Positions 22,242 through 31,170 are shown, counted from the stretch's first letter. The stretch: 34,474 nucleotides of DNA from JAISFI01 sp031553775 (GCA_031553775.1 JAVBLA010000073.1:1-34474), one strand, 5' to 3'. Program-made: numbers and translations. The notes: generated from the letters alone by a model not told the origin.

Positions 22242-24932
22242 TTAAAATTCTTGTCCGAGAATAAAGTGAAACTGGCCTCCGCTATAAGATCTCGAACCGA
22301 AAACTTTATCGAATCCATAAGCCCAGTCGATCCCCATCATACCGATCATCGGCAGGAAGATACGTACACCGAAACCGGCGGAACGTTTCAAATCGAAGGG
22401 ACTGAAATTCTTTATATCAGACCAGGCATTTCCGGCTTCGGCAAATGCCAGTCCGTAGATCGTTGATGTAGGTTCGAGCAGGAACGGATAACGCAATTCC
22501 AAACCCAAACGGGAATAAGCATAACCTTCCTGTCCATAGGGGGTAAGACTTCCGTTATTATAACCACGCAAAGCAATGGTTTCCGTAGCATAAGTACTGG
22601 AATAACCCGACATACCGTCACCACCCATATAAAACGTTTCAAAGGGTGATATTTTATCTGAGTTATAGTGACCTACAAATCCGTATTCAACACGGCTCAT
22701 TAAAACAGGTGTACGCTTTTGCATTTCCGCACTCATCAAAGGAACAAAAATTTTCCCTTTGAATTTCCATTTATGATATTCAATCCATTTATATTTGGAT
22801 CCATCATTATAAGCTTTACCCTCGTAATCCGATTTATCTTCCCATAAAGAGAACGGAGGTGTAAGGTTGACTGAAAGCGAAAATTGCGATCCTCTTCTTG
22901 TATAGAGCGGATTATCTATAGAGTTGCGGGAAAGAGTCAGCCCCAGGCTGATGCTGTTACAATCTCCATTATTGATAATAAAATACTCCCAATTGTTCAA
23001 CATATAGCGTTGATAGGAAAGTTCGGCCGAGAACTGGAAATAATCGTCAGGCCAGCTCAGCCGTTTTCCATAACCAACCGATACGCCAAGCATTTTGAAT
23101 GATTTTTCCGGGTCGTATGCCGCACTGTAATCATAATTACCATAATTACCATAGCTACTACCATAACCATAATAATTATACATCGAACTCATATAATTAT
23201 TATAATAATTGCTGTTTACACCGGTTTGTTTCATGAAGTAAGCACCTACAGACAATGAATTCGGGCGCTTTCCTCCAAACCAGGGATCCATGAACGAAAT
23301 ACTGTACGATTGGTAGTACCGTCCGTTAGTTTGTCCGCTAAGAGTCAAAGTCTGTCCTTCTCCCTGGGGGATAATCCCCTTGTAAGAACCAGGATTCAGC
23401 AAGTTTTTCAGTGAGAAATTAGTGAATTTCAGGCTTAACCGTCCGATCACCCCTGTTTGCCCCCAACCTGCGGAAAATTCCACCTGGTCGTTTGCTTTTG
23501 ATGTCAGGTTATACTGAATATCCACTGTCCCGTTTTCCGAATCCGGCAAAGGTTTTATATCCATACTTTCCGGGTCGAAATGCCCCATCTGGGCCAATTC
23601 ACGGGCAGAACGTTGAAGAGCTTCCTTGCTGAAAAGTTCACCGGGGCGGGTACGAAGCTCACGGCGGATCACATCTTCATACAAACGGTCGTTACCGTTA
23701 ATGACTACCTTATTGATAGTTGCCTGGGGTCCTTCCTGTATACGGATTTCCAGGTCAATAGAATCGTTTTCAATATTTACTTCTACCGGATCAACTCCAA
23801 AAAAGATATAACCGTTATTCCAGTATATGTTGGATACCGCATCGTCGTCTGTCTGAAGACGTTCATTCAATTTTTTCTGGTTATACACATCTCCCGGTTT
23901 CATGTTGAGATAATAAGACAACTGATCGGACGGGTATTGGGTGTTTCCCACAAAAGAAACATTTCTCAGGTAATATTTTTCGCCCTCTTCTACATCGATT
24001 TTAATACTCACATGGTTATGGTCATACATCCAGACGCTATCGGAAACAATACGTGCATCCCTGTATCCCAGCTCGTTATACTTATTGATAATATCTTTCA
24101 AATTCTGCTGATAATTATCCGGCACATATTTCTTGGTACTGAATAATCTCATCCAACTCAACAGGAAGCGTTTTTGTAAATCGAATCCCTCGTTGGTTTT
24201 TTTCATTACCTTTTTAATATCGTTATCCGACAAAAGTTCATTTCCCTGTATATCGATTTCATGGATCTTGGTTTTATTGTTCTTATCGATATCGATATTC
24301 AGAATAACCATTCCTTCATGGCTCAGGTCATCATGTTGTGCAATCTGAACTTCAGCCGTACTGAATCCTTTTTCGTCAAAATATTTTTTGATGGATTTTT
24401 TGGCATTATTCAGCAGGTTTGGGGTAATCTGACTTCCCTTGACCATTCCCAATCTTCCTTCCAGGTCTTCCCGTTCGCCTTTCTTGATTCCCGTATACTT
24501 GATTTCGGATATTTTAGGCCGTTGCTTCAATTGGATCTCCAGCCAAACCTTATCTTCAGTCATTTTTGTGGCAAGGATTTTTACATCCGAAAAAAGCCCG
24601 TGTTTCCAGAAACGCTTCACAGCTGCAGTGATATCTTCTCCCGGAATTTCCACTTTGTCACCCACAGATAAGCCGGAAAAACCGATCAGTACAAAATCTT
24701 CATAATTTTTTACACCCGTAACCTTAATATCGGCTATTTCATATTTGCGTGTGCTTAACGAATAGGAAATAGTGGGAACCTCACCCGGAGTTTCCACATC
24801 CGTAGAATCGGGAACTACAGCGATATTCACGGGATTTTCTATAGATGTATAAACCGGATCATTCACCTCCTGAGCGTATGGTCTACAAATCACACATGTC
24901 AACAGGCAAAAAAGAAAGATTTTTTTGTACAT
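22242..24932 (-). CDS. bamA: Outer-membrane protein assembly factor BamA
   Basis: Central insertase of the BAM complex. The 896-residue product has a signal peptide (about 1-21, ending RPYAQ). POTRA domains occupy about 50-470: YEIADIKVTGVKNYEDF, RPKISEIKYTGIKKGERED, KIHEIDIQGNELLSDNDIKK, YYLRNVSFVGNTQYPSDQL and ATINKVVINGNDRLYEDVI. A 16-stranded barrel follows and ends FHFILGQEF with the usual final Phe. An RGYNNGSL segment corresponds to the conserved loop-6 VRGF/RGY motif. Residues about 573-607, within the barrel, form a Tyr/Asn/Gly-rich low-complexity insertion. BamA lies nine bases after uppS and before two ompH chaperone genes. Confidence 0.95.
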   Translation of the reverse strand: MYKKIFLFCLLTCVICRPYAQEVNDPVYTSIENPVNIAVVPDSTDVETPGEVPTISYSLSTRKYEIADIKVTGVKNYEDFVLIGFSGLSVGDKVEIPGEDITAAVKRFWKHGLFSDVKILATKMTEDKVWLEIQLKQRPKISEIKYTGIKKGEREDLEGRLGMVKGSQITPNLLNNAKKSIKKYFDEKGFSTAEVQIAQHDDLSHEGMVILNIDIDKNNKTKIHEIDIQGNELLSDNDIKKVMKKTNEGFDLQKRFLLSWMRLFSTKKYVPDNYQQNLKDIINKYNELGYRDARIVSDSVWMYDHNHVSIKIDVEEGEKYYLRNVSFVGNTQYPSDQLSYYLNMKPGDVYNQKKLNERLQTDDDAVSNIYWNNGYIFFGVDPVEVNIENDSIDLEIRIQEGPQATINKVVINGNDRLYEDVIRRELRTRPGELFSKEALQRSARELAQMGHFDPESMDIKPLPDSENGTVDIQYNLTSKANDQVEFSAGWGQTGVIGRLSLKFTNFSLKNLLNPGSYKGIIPQGEGQTLTLSGQTNGRYYQSYSISFMDPWFGGKRPNSLSVGAYFMKQTGVNSNYYNNYMSSMYNYYGYGSSYGNYGNYDYSAAYDPEKSFKMLGVSVGYGKRLSWPDDYFQFSAELSYQRYMLNNWEYFIINNGDCNSISLGLTLSRNSIDNPLYTRRGSQFSLSVNLTPPFSLWEDKSDYEGKAYNDGSKYKWIEYHKWKFKGKIFVPLMSAEMQKRTPVLMSRVEYGFVGHYNSDKISPFETFYMGGDGMSGYSSTYATETIALRGYNNGSLTPYGQEGYAYSRLGLELRYPFLLEPTSTIYGLAFAEAGNAWSDIKNFSPFDLKRSAGFGVRIFLPMIGMMGIDWAYGFDKVFGSRSYSGGQFHFILGQEF

Positions 24933-24941
24933 ATTTACAGG

Positions 24942-25691
24942 TTACTTTTTATTTATACTTTGTATTTGCTCTCCGGTCAGTCCGAAGCGACGCTCACGCA
25001 ATTGATAATCGACAATTGCTTCATAAAAATTATTTTCCCGGAATTCCGGCCAATAAACATCCGTAAAATACAATTCAGAATAAGACAACTGCCACATCAG
25101 GAAATTACTGATCCGGCGTTCGCCTCCCGTACGGATTAACAAATCCGGATCGGGAATATGAGCAGTGGTTAAATATCCGGGAATCAATTCTTCCGTTATA
25201 TCTTCTAATTTAATCGTATTGTTTTTTACTTCCGTGGCTATTTTTTTCACTGCATCCGCAATTTCCCAACGGGAAGAATAGCTGAGTGCCAGAATCAGCT
25301 GAATACCGGTACAAGAAGCTGTTTGATCGATGCAGGTATTCAGATTATTCAAGGTATCTTCCGGCAACCGGGTAAGATCGCCGATAGAAAGCAAACGCAC
25401 ATTCTGCCGGATCAATTCTGCGGTTTCCCGACGGATCGCATTGACCATAATAGACATCAGCGCATTAACTTCTGCTTCAGGACGTTTCCAGTTTTCGGTG
25501 GAGAATGTATACAATGTAAGATATTTCACTCCGATTTTACCGGCGGCTTCCACGATATTGCGGACAGAAACCACGCCCTCCTGGTGACCGAATACGCGGT
25601 CTTTTCCATGCAAGGTAGCCCAGCGCCCATTACCATCCATGATAATAGCCACATGCCGGGGTATACGTGATTGATCTATCTTTTCTTTCAT
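24942..25691 (-). CDS. uppS: Isoprenyl (undecaprenyl) diphosphate synthase
   Basis: cis-Prenyltransferase that makes the C55 lipid carrier for peptidoglycan and surface glycans. The 249-residue product shows IIMDGNGRWA with the catalytic Asp19, GHQEGVVSV, TLYTFSTENWKRP and the C-terminal PDLLIRTGGERRISNFL and LYFTDVYWPEF motifs that complete the diphosphate site. Length is normal for the family. It starts three bases after porG and ends nine bases before bamA, so all three are probably on one transcript. Confidence 0.96.
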   Translation of the reverse strand: MKEKIDQSRIPRHVAIIMDGNGRWATLHGKDRVFGHQEGVVSVRNIVEAAGKIGVKYLTLYTFSTENWKRPEAEVNALMSIMVNAIRRETAELIRQNVRLLSIGDLTRLPEDTLNNLNTCIDQTASCTGIQLILALSYSSRWEIADAVKKIATEVKNNTIKLEDITEELIPGYLTTAHIPDPDLLIRTGGERRISNFLMWQLSYSELYFTDVYWPEFRENNFYEAIVDYQLRERRFGLTGEQIQSINKK

Positions 25692-25694
25692 TAT

Positions 25695-26396
25695 TTACTG
25701 TTCACACTTTCTATTATTCGGACCGAAGTCCCAAGTAACCGAAAACAGCAGCAGTGAATACCAATCCTGATTTTTCAGCTTACTGCTCTTTATCTGGTAA
25801 GGATTATCCAGATTAAATCCGCTTTTGGAGGGTGCATCGAAATCATCGGCAAAAAGCTTCCTGAACGAATATTCCACTCCCAGATTGATCCGGTTCCTCA
25901 TTTTATATTTAAGTCCAATCCCTAAGGGGATATTTATCCCGAAAAAAGCATCACTTCCGGAAGCATAAGTCAGTCCGAATCCACACAGTAGATAAGGAGA
26001 GAGCTTGCTGGTCCGGAGATATGCGAATTTATCGCTGTACGGTAGAAAATTAAATTCCATCTGGCCTCCCAATTCGTAAAAATTTCTTCGGAAAGAAGCC
26101 TCGCTGTCAAAAGGAAATACATTTTCCGTATTCCGGGTATTTCCACTGACCGTACCCATCAATAAGTCAGCTTTCAGAGCCCAGCGGAAATTAATATTTT
26201 TCCGGAAAACCGCACCTACGGAAGGATGCCATCCTTGAAAAATATTATTTTTATTGGCATCGCCCATATACATGGATGCGCCTGCCATTCCTCCTATTTC
26301 ATAATGATATTCCTGCGCAACCGCTGTTATGCAGGATATAAAAAGCAGGGACAATGCACAAAAAATATTTTTTACCGGATAAAATATGAACTTCAT
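25695..26396 (-). CDS. porG: PorG-like type IX secretion outer-membrane protein (DUF6089)
   Basis: 233 residues from the ATG at 26396; an upstream in-frame TTG at 26417 is less likely. A signal peptide (ending TAVAQ) leads into YHYEIGGMAGASMYMGDANKNN, followed by repeated barrel strands (FRKNINFRWALKADLLMG, FYELGGQMEFNFLPY, LSPYLLCGFGLTYA, RINLGVEYSFRKLFADD), ending in a WDFG strand. This matches the DUF6089/PorG family. In P. gingivalis PorG (PG0189) is an outer-membrane T9SS component associated with the PorK-PorN ring and is encoded directly before uppS, as here. Position and sequence type agree, and a T9SS cargo is encoded in the window. A TAATTTTG box at 26445-26452 is a weak promoter candidate. 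Confidence 0.78.
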   Translation of the reverse strand: MKFIFYPVKNIFCALSLLFISCITAVAQEYHYEIGGMAGASMYMGDANKNNIFQGWHPSVGAVFRKNINFRWALKADLLMGTVSGNTRNTENVFPFDSEASFRRNFYELGGQMEFNFLPYSDKFAYLRTSKLSPYLLCGFGLTYASGSDAFFGINIPLGIGLKYKMRNRINLGVEYSFRKLFADDFDAPSKSGFNLDNPYQIKSSKLKNQDWYSLLLFSVTWDFGPNNRKCEQ

Positions 26397-26472
26397 TTTG
26401 CTATTTTTACACTTCAACTATGATAAAAAACGCCAAAATGCGCTCAAAATTATATCGCACCCCTGTTTTCTA

Positions 26473-27840
26473 TTAAAACCCGAGCCGGTTGAGCCGGGCT
26501 TTCCAGATATCGGTCAGGACAACGTTATCTCCTTCTCCTCCGAATATATAGATATAATTATTCGCATCCACACAGACGGAAGATCGTTTTCTTGCAACAT
26601 ATTCTGCCGGTGGTATACATTTATCGGGCATTTTTTTCCAGGTATTTGCACCATCGACCGAATAATATACAATATTATAATAATCTTTGGAGATTGTTCC
26701 ATTTATCAGGTACAGGCCACTGTCATAACAGAATACATTGGAGAATGAAGGCACTACAAAGTAGCCCTCTCCCCTTTCGAACATAGGAATGATAGATGTC
26801 CAGGAAATACCGTCGCCATTAGCCCACCCGATCACATTCATCGGATTCTGGCTTACAATCGTATCACCCAGAACAACCAGATTAGAAGAATAATCTTTTA
26901 CCCAGGATGCTGATGAAAGATTGGAGACCGGAAATTTAGATTCTACAATCCCTCCTTTTTTCCAGTATCCGGCCATATCTGTTTCCAAATATACTGTGTT
27001 CCCTTCTGACATACCGACCAATGCCATCACCGGTTTTACTTTATTCGGCAGGGAAGGAATCTGTTTGATCTCTCCCATTATCGATTGTACAGATGAGATT
27101 CCGTCTCCCAAGGGAATTTCGGTCCACAATGCTCCGGAGAAAGACTGATACAATTTACCGGAAGAAGACAGCACATACAAGGCATTCTTGTATTGGTTCA
27201 GGGTTTCCACCCTGGCATCTGCAGGAAATCCCGATAATGCAAGAGGAGACCAGGATTGTGCATCCATTGAAGAATAAGCCACAAAAGAACCTGATACTTC
27301 GGCAAAACTGTAAAATGTTTGATTCAGGAGTATCGTTTTCGCATTCGAATAGTCTGAATACGGCAACGGATTAGGTAATTTCGTATAAATAATTGAATCC
27401 GGATCCACTTTGTGTATTCTCAGGTTCAGGGTATATTCCTTCATGGCTCCATTGGCCGCATACACCCGGATATAACGTTTGTATTGGTTCGTGAATAAAG
27501 ATATATCGATAGAATCTCCGGATGCAATCTGTGCGGAGTCCTCTTTGGCTTCAGGCACATAACATACATATATTCCGGCAGTAGTATAATTCAGGATTGC
27601 TTTTGCAGGCATTGCCTTGTTCGTGTAGAAAGAATCGACATTGTATATTTCCCCTTTAACCTGGTCGATTGTATACAATATATTATTAAAGCCGGATATG
27701 GAATCATATTGCAATTGAAAAGAAAGGAGTTCGGCATCCGAAGAATAGATATACTCTGTTTCGTCACTGTCGCCCAGACAAGATGTTAAAGCGATAATAA
27801 ATGCCGTACAAAGGATAAAAACACAATATTTAAAATTCAT
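26473..27840 (-). CDS. DUF6242-type surface lipoprotein
   Basis: 455 residues with a lipoprotein signal (lipobox LTSC, Cys21) followed by acidic residues (LGDSDETE), often a surface-export context in Bacteroidetes. An N-terminal immunoglobulin-like part (about 35-145, ending EYTLNLRIHKVDPDS) is followed by a beta-propeller-like region (about 150-455) with repeated WSPL, WTEI, WTSI and TWKKMP elements, like BNR/Kelch blades, closing IYIFGGEGDN. It belongs with the Bacteroidales DUF6242 family. It is the first gene of the porG block, 76 bases before porG; the P. gingivalis locus likewise has a lipoprotein gene (PG0188) there. Function unknown. Confidence 0.75.
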   Translation of the reverse strand: MNFKYCVFILCTAFIIALTSCLGDSDETEYIYSSDAELLSFQLQYDSISGFNNILYTIDQVKGEIYNVDSFYTNKAMPAKAILNYTTAGIYVCYVPEAKEDSAQIASGDSIDISLFTNQYKRYIRVYAANGAMKEYTLNLRIHKVDPDSIIYTKLPNPLPYSDYSNAKTILLNQTFYSFAEVSGSFVAYSSMDAQSWSPLALSGFPADARVETLNQYKNALYVLSSSGKLYQSFSGALWTEIPLGDGISSVQSIMGEIKQIPSLPNKVKPVMALVGMSEGNTVYLETDMAGYWKKGGIVESKFPVSNLSSASWVKDYSSNLVVLGDTIVSQNPMNVIGWANGDGISWTSIIPMFERGEGYFVVPSFSNVFCYDSGLYLINGTISKDYYNIVYYSVDGANTWKKMPDKCIPPAEYVARKRSSVCVDANNYIYIFGGEGDNVVLTDIWKARLNRLGF

Positions 27841-27871
27841 TTTGAGATAAAATTAATATCACTTTAGCACG

Positions 27872-27901
27872 CAAAAGTAGCAAGTTTTTTTGCTTTACAA
27901 T
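27872..27901 (-). promoter_or_regulatory. Promoter of the DUF6242-porG-uppS-bamA block
   Basis: On the minus strand a -33-like ATTG (27901-27898) and a -7 TACTTTTG (27879-27872) are 18 bases apart, followed by CGTGCTAAA. The ATG is 31 bases beyond the -7 box. Confidence 0.6.
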
Positions 27902-27918
27902 CGATTATCCTTTATTAT

Positions 27919-28986
27919 TTATAGAATTTTGGGTAAATTTCTATTTGTATAAGAAGATACGATAGATTTTTCACAATTATAAATATGGTCGGGTAAAACG
28001 CTTAAAACCGGCGATTTCAGGCCATTTCCTAATGGGATACCCGCTGTTTCCACATGTATTTCATCCCACATTCCGGCTTCCAGAAAAGCATTCAACAAAA
28101 AGGCACCACCCTCCACAATCAGAGATTGTATTTTTCTTTCATACAGGCAACCCATCATCTGAGGAAGAATATTTCCGGAAAAATCCAAACGATAATATTC
28201 TATGCAAGAAGTACTTTCCTTTTGCAATGATGTAAAGACCAAAGTGGGAGTACTTCCGTCCAACAAGTGATGGGTAGCAGGAACCGACAGATCCTTATCG
28301 ATAAAAATCCGCAGAGGATGTTTTCCCTGCCAGTGACGAACCGTTAAGGAAGGATTGTCCAAGATGGCTGTACGCGTACCTACCATGATGGCTGCTTCTT
28401 CCGCCCTTAGTTTATGTACCTGCATCCGGGTATAATCGGAGGAAAGACGGGCGGCTTGCTGCCCGTCGCCGAATTCACGTACCCGGTCCATAAAACCATC
28501 GGACGATTGTGCCCATTTTAAAATAATATAAGGACGAAACCGAAGGTAAAAAGTAAGGAAGCGTTTGTTCAAGGCTTCACATTCATCTTTTAACACATCT
28601 GTAATAACTTCTATTCCATTTTGCCGCATCATCCGGATACCATTTCCGGACACCTGGGGATAAGGATCCTGCATACCTACTACAACCCTGGGAATCTGTT
28701 TGTCTACAATCAATTGAGAACAGGGAGGTGTTTTTCCGAAATGGGAACAGGGTTCCAGGTTTACATATAAGGTAGAGCGTTTCAGCAAAGAAGTATCTTT
28801 TACCGAAGCAATCGCATTCGGTTCCGCATGAGGCTTTCCATACTGCCGGTGGTAACCTTCCCCGATAATTTTTCCATCGCACACCACAACGGCACCTACC
28901 ATGGGGTTGGGAGCTACATGGCCGCAGCCCCTGACTGCAAGCTCCAGGCATCGCCGCATGTATTTTTCGTGTTGCATGAAGTTCAT
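27919..28986 (-). CDS. ribD: Bifunctional riboflavin enzyme RibD
   Basis: Deaminase and reductase acting at the second and third steps of riboflavin synthesis. The 355-residue product has an N-terminal deaminase (about 1-125) with zinc ligands HAEPNAI and PCSHFGKTPPC, and a C-terminal reductase (about 145-350) with LKWAQSSDGFMD, VGTRTAILDNPSLTVR and VEGGAFLLNAFLEAGMWDE. The start chosen is MNFMQHEKYM; the ATG at 28977 is also possible, while a longer frame to 29043 would overlap the prmC start. No other rib genes are nearby. It diverges from prmC over 24 bases. Confidence 0.92.
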   Translation of the reverse strand: MNFMQHEKYMRRCLELAVRGCGHVAPNPMVGAVVVCDGKIIGEGYHRQYGKPHAEPNAIASVKDTSLLKRSTLYVNLEPCSHFGKTPPCSQLIVDKQIPRVVVGMQDPYPQVSGNGIRMMRQNGIEVITDVLKDECEALNKRFLTFYLRFRPYIILKWAQSSDGFMDRVREFGDGQQAARLSSDYTRMQVHKLRAEEAAIMVGTRTAILDNPSLTVRHWQGKHPLRIFIDKDLSVPATHHLLDGSTPTLVFTSLQKESTSCIEYYRLDFSGNILPQMMGCLYERKIQSLIVEGGAFLLNAFLEAGMWDEIHVETAGIPLGNGLKSPVLSVLPDHIYNCEKSIVSSYTNRNLPKIL

Positions 28987-28998
28987 TCCAAATTTTAT

Positions 28999-29006
28999 TA
29001 TCTTTG
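28999..29006 (+). promoter_or_regulatory. -7 promoter box of prmC
   Basis: TATCTTTG ends four bases before the prmC ATG at 29011, so the transcript would begin at or next to the start codon. Confidence 0.6.
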
Positions 29007-29010
29007 CCGG

Positions 29011-29877
29011 ATGAATGAAGCCATCCAGCATATCCGCCGGCAATTAACCAGCCTCTTTCCGGAACAGGAAATCAATTCTTTGACCAGCCGGATTGTCTGT
29101 CATGTCTGCCATTTGCAAACCGTCCACGTTTTAAGTTGCAAAGATAAGAAATTATCGGAAAACGAACGACACGAAATCGAAAGCATCGTGGAACGTCTTC
29201 TTCACAATGAACCCCTGCAATATATTCTGGGAGAAACAGAATTTTACGGTTTACCTTTTGCTGTCGATTCCTCTGTACTGATTCCGAGACCGGAAACAGA
29301 AGAGCTGGTCGACTGGGTGGTCCGGGATGAAAAACCCCTGAAAAGTGAAGGACAGCCAAACAGTCTGATCGTAGACATCGGAACAGGAAGCGGATGTATT
29401 GCGGTAACATTGGCCAAATACCTTCCGGAAGCTCTTATTTACGGAATAGATATCTCCGCAGATGCCTTATCTGTGGCAAAAAAAAATGCCGGACTCAATC
29501 AGGTCGAAGTTCAATGGATACAGGGGGATATTCTGGCCCGCATTCCACCGGTCATTCCGGGGACACCAGACATCGATATCATCATCAGTAATCCACCTTA
29601 TATCGTTCCTTCCGAAAAAAAAGACATGGAGAAAAACGTGCTGGATTACGAACCCTCCATTGCCTTGTTCGTACCAGAACAAGAACCTTTGCTTTTTTAT
29701 GAGGCCATTGCCGATGCCGGAATCCAATGCATGCAACAGGGTGGGCGTTTGTATTTCGAAATCAATGCTGCCTTCGGACGGGAAACATGCGAAATGCTTA
29801 AAAACAAAGGGTATCAGACAATCGAACTCCGACAAGATATATCCGGAAAGGACCGGATGATAAAAGCCGTACGATGA
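29011..29877 (+). CDS. prmC: Peptide chain release factor glutamine methyltransferase
   Basis: S-adenosylmethionine-dependent enzyme that methylates the Gln of the GGQ motif in release factors 1 and 2. The 288-residue product has the usual PrmC/HemK length. It shows QYILGETEFYGLPF and LIPRPETEELVDW of the N-terminal region, the AdoMet loop VDIGTGSGCIAVTLA, and the catalytic ISNPPYI motif. Start: ATG at 29011 (MNEAIQHIRRQL). A longer open frame upstream is not used, because it overlaps ribD and the promoter box at 28999-29006. Its TGA overlaps the recX ATG (ATGA at 29874-29877). Confidence 0.95.
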   Translation: MNEAIQHIRRQLTSLFPEQEINSLTSRIVCHVCHLQTVHVLSCKDKKLSENERHEIESIVERLLHNEPLQYILGETEFYGLPFAVDSSVLIPRPETEELVDWVVRDEKPLKSEGQPNSLIVDIGTGSGCIAVTLAKYLPEALIYGIDISADALSVAKKNAGLNQVEVQWIQGDILARIPPVIPGTPDIDIIISNPPYIVPSEKKDMEKNVLDYEPSIALFVPEQEPLLFYEAIADAGIQCMQQGGRLYFEINAAFGRETCEMLKNKGYQTIELRQDISGKDRMIKAVR

Positions 29878-30338
29878 ACATGATTTCTGCAAATGAAGCC
29901 TTGCGGCGCTGTGCCGCTTATTGTTCCAAAGCGGAACGATGCGTCCAGGATGTGGAAAAAAAACTCGAACAATGGGAACTTCCCGTTTCCGACAGGCAGA
30001 CTATCCTTTCCCGTCTGCAAAAGGAAGGCTTTATAGAAGAATCCCGTTATTGTCGTTCATTTGTAAACGATAAAAGTAAGTTTGCCAAATGGGGGAAAAA
30101 TAAGATCCGGTATACATTATCGGCTAAAGGAATCGCCCCGGAAACCATCGATGAAGCCCTTCAGGCAATAGATCCCGAACTCAACGAAAATATATTGATG
30201 CATTTACTGCAAAACAAGAAAAAGTCAGTTAAAGGAAAAGACAACTACGAAATCCGGATGAAACTGATGCGGTTTGCAGCCGGGAGAGGATTTGATTTAG
30301 ATACGATTAACCATTGTTTGAATAGGCTATGCCTTTAG
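29874..30338 (+). CDS. recX: RecX-family regulatory protein
   Basis: 154 residues, predicted all-helical, matching RecX proteins that bind RecA filaments and modulate their activity. Three-helix repeats are visible: SANEALRRCAAYCSKAERCVQDVEKKLEQW, FIEESRYCRSFVNDKSKFAKWGKNKIRYTLSAKGI with the conserved G-KIR-L-KGI core, and KDNYEIRMKLMRFAAGRGFDLDTINHCLN. It starts inside the prmC stop (ATGA), which implies translational coupling. recA is not in the window. A second ATG two codons downstream (29880) is an alternative start. Confidence 0.88.
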   Translation: MNMISANEALRRCAAYCSKAERCVQDVEKKLEQWELPVSDRQTILSRLQKEGFIEESRYCRSFVNDKSKFAKWGKNKIRYTLSAKGIAPETIDEALQAIDPELNENILMHLLQNKKKSVKGKDNYEIRMKLMRFAAGRGFDLDTINHCLNRLCL

Positions 30339-30401
30339 ATATTGTCTGGCACAGAATTATTTCGTAAAATTATTTCGAGTTTTCTAACACTTTATTAACA
30401 T

Positions 30402-31097
30402 ATGAAAATCAAAACCTGGCTTGAAGCACTTATTGCTTTATTTTTTCCGGATTTATGCGTCGGTTGTCGACAAACTCTTGTGGCAGGAGAAACATTTATC
30501 TGTCTTCCATGCCTTTGTAAATTACCTCAAACCGGTTACCACCGGCATTTATCGAATCCGGTGGAAGAACTTTTCAGGGGAAGGTTCGAATATGAAAAAA
30601 TTTCTGCATTCCTGCATTTTGAGAAAGGTGGACAGACACAAAAAGTAGTACACCAGATCAAATACAAAAACAATGAAACATTCGGATTCCGTTGTGGACA
30701 AATGATGGCAGAAGAGATACTTCCATCAGGTTTTTTCGATAACATCGACCTGATCGTTCCGGTACCCCTCCATCCAAAAAAAAAGAAAAAAAGAGGTTTC
30801 AACCAGGCCGAATCACTGGCTAAGGGCATATCCGACCGATGCCACATTCCGGTTAACAGCACAAATCTGATAAAAGTAAAAAGCAATACCACCCAAACCC
30901 GGAAAGGAAGACACGAGCGATGGTTGAACAGCCGGGATCTTTTCCTGGTAAAAAATAAAGACCTGTTCGAGGGTAAGCATGTGATAATCATAGATGATGT
31001 GGTAACTACCGGAGCTACCACAGAAGCCTGCGCCCAATCTATTTTAGACTGCAAAAACACGAAAATCAGCATCTTAACCTTAGCCATCAGTCATTAG
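30402..31097 (+). CDS. ComF-family phosphoribosyltransferase-fold protein
   Basis: A 231-residue ComF/GntX-type protein. The N terminus carries a double-Cys zinc ribbon (CVGCRQ at 19-24, CLPCLC at 34-39). The central part has YKNNETFGFRCGQMMAE and PVPLHPKKKKKRGFNQAESLAKGI, and the C-terminal PRPP loop is VIIIDDVVTTGATTEAC. Family members take part in natural transformation and recombination-linked processes, though the biochemical role is not settled and no competence genes are near. It follows recX after 63 bases. Confidence 0.92.
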   Translation: MKIKTWLEALIALFFPDLCVGCRQTLVAGETFICLPCLCKLPQTGYHRHLSNPVEELFRGRFEYEKISAFLHFEKGGQTQKVVHQIKYKNNETFGFRCGQMMAEEILPSGFFDNIDLIVPVPLHPKKKKKRGFNQAESLAKGISDRCHIPVNSTNLIKVKSNTTQTRKGRHERWLNSRDLFLVKNKDLFEGKHVIIIDDVVTTGATTEACAQSILDCKNTKISILTLAISH

Positions 31098-31142
31098 AGA
31101 AAAAAATACAAAACTCAGGTTTTTTATTTCGGTTCTAATCAC

Positions 31143-31150
31143 TACCTTTG
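31143..31150 (+). promoter_or_regulatory. -7 promoter box of the pyrE operon
   Basis: TACCTTTG followed by CGCTGTAAAA, 20 bases before the pyrE ATG. Predicted leader about 16 bases, so there is no room for a classical pyrimidine attenuator. Confidence 0.6.
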
Positions 31151-31170
31151 CGCTGTAAAATTTAAGAAAC

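Noticed and set aside
23580..24146. Long open frame (about 188 codons) on the plus strand
   Set aside because: It lies wholly antisense to the POTRA region of bamA, has no recognisable domain and no promoter; it is a by-product of codon bias in bamA.
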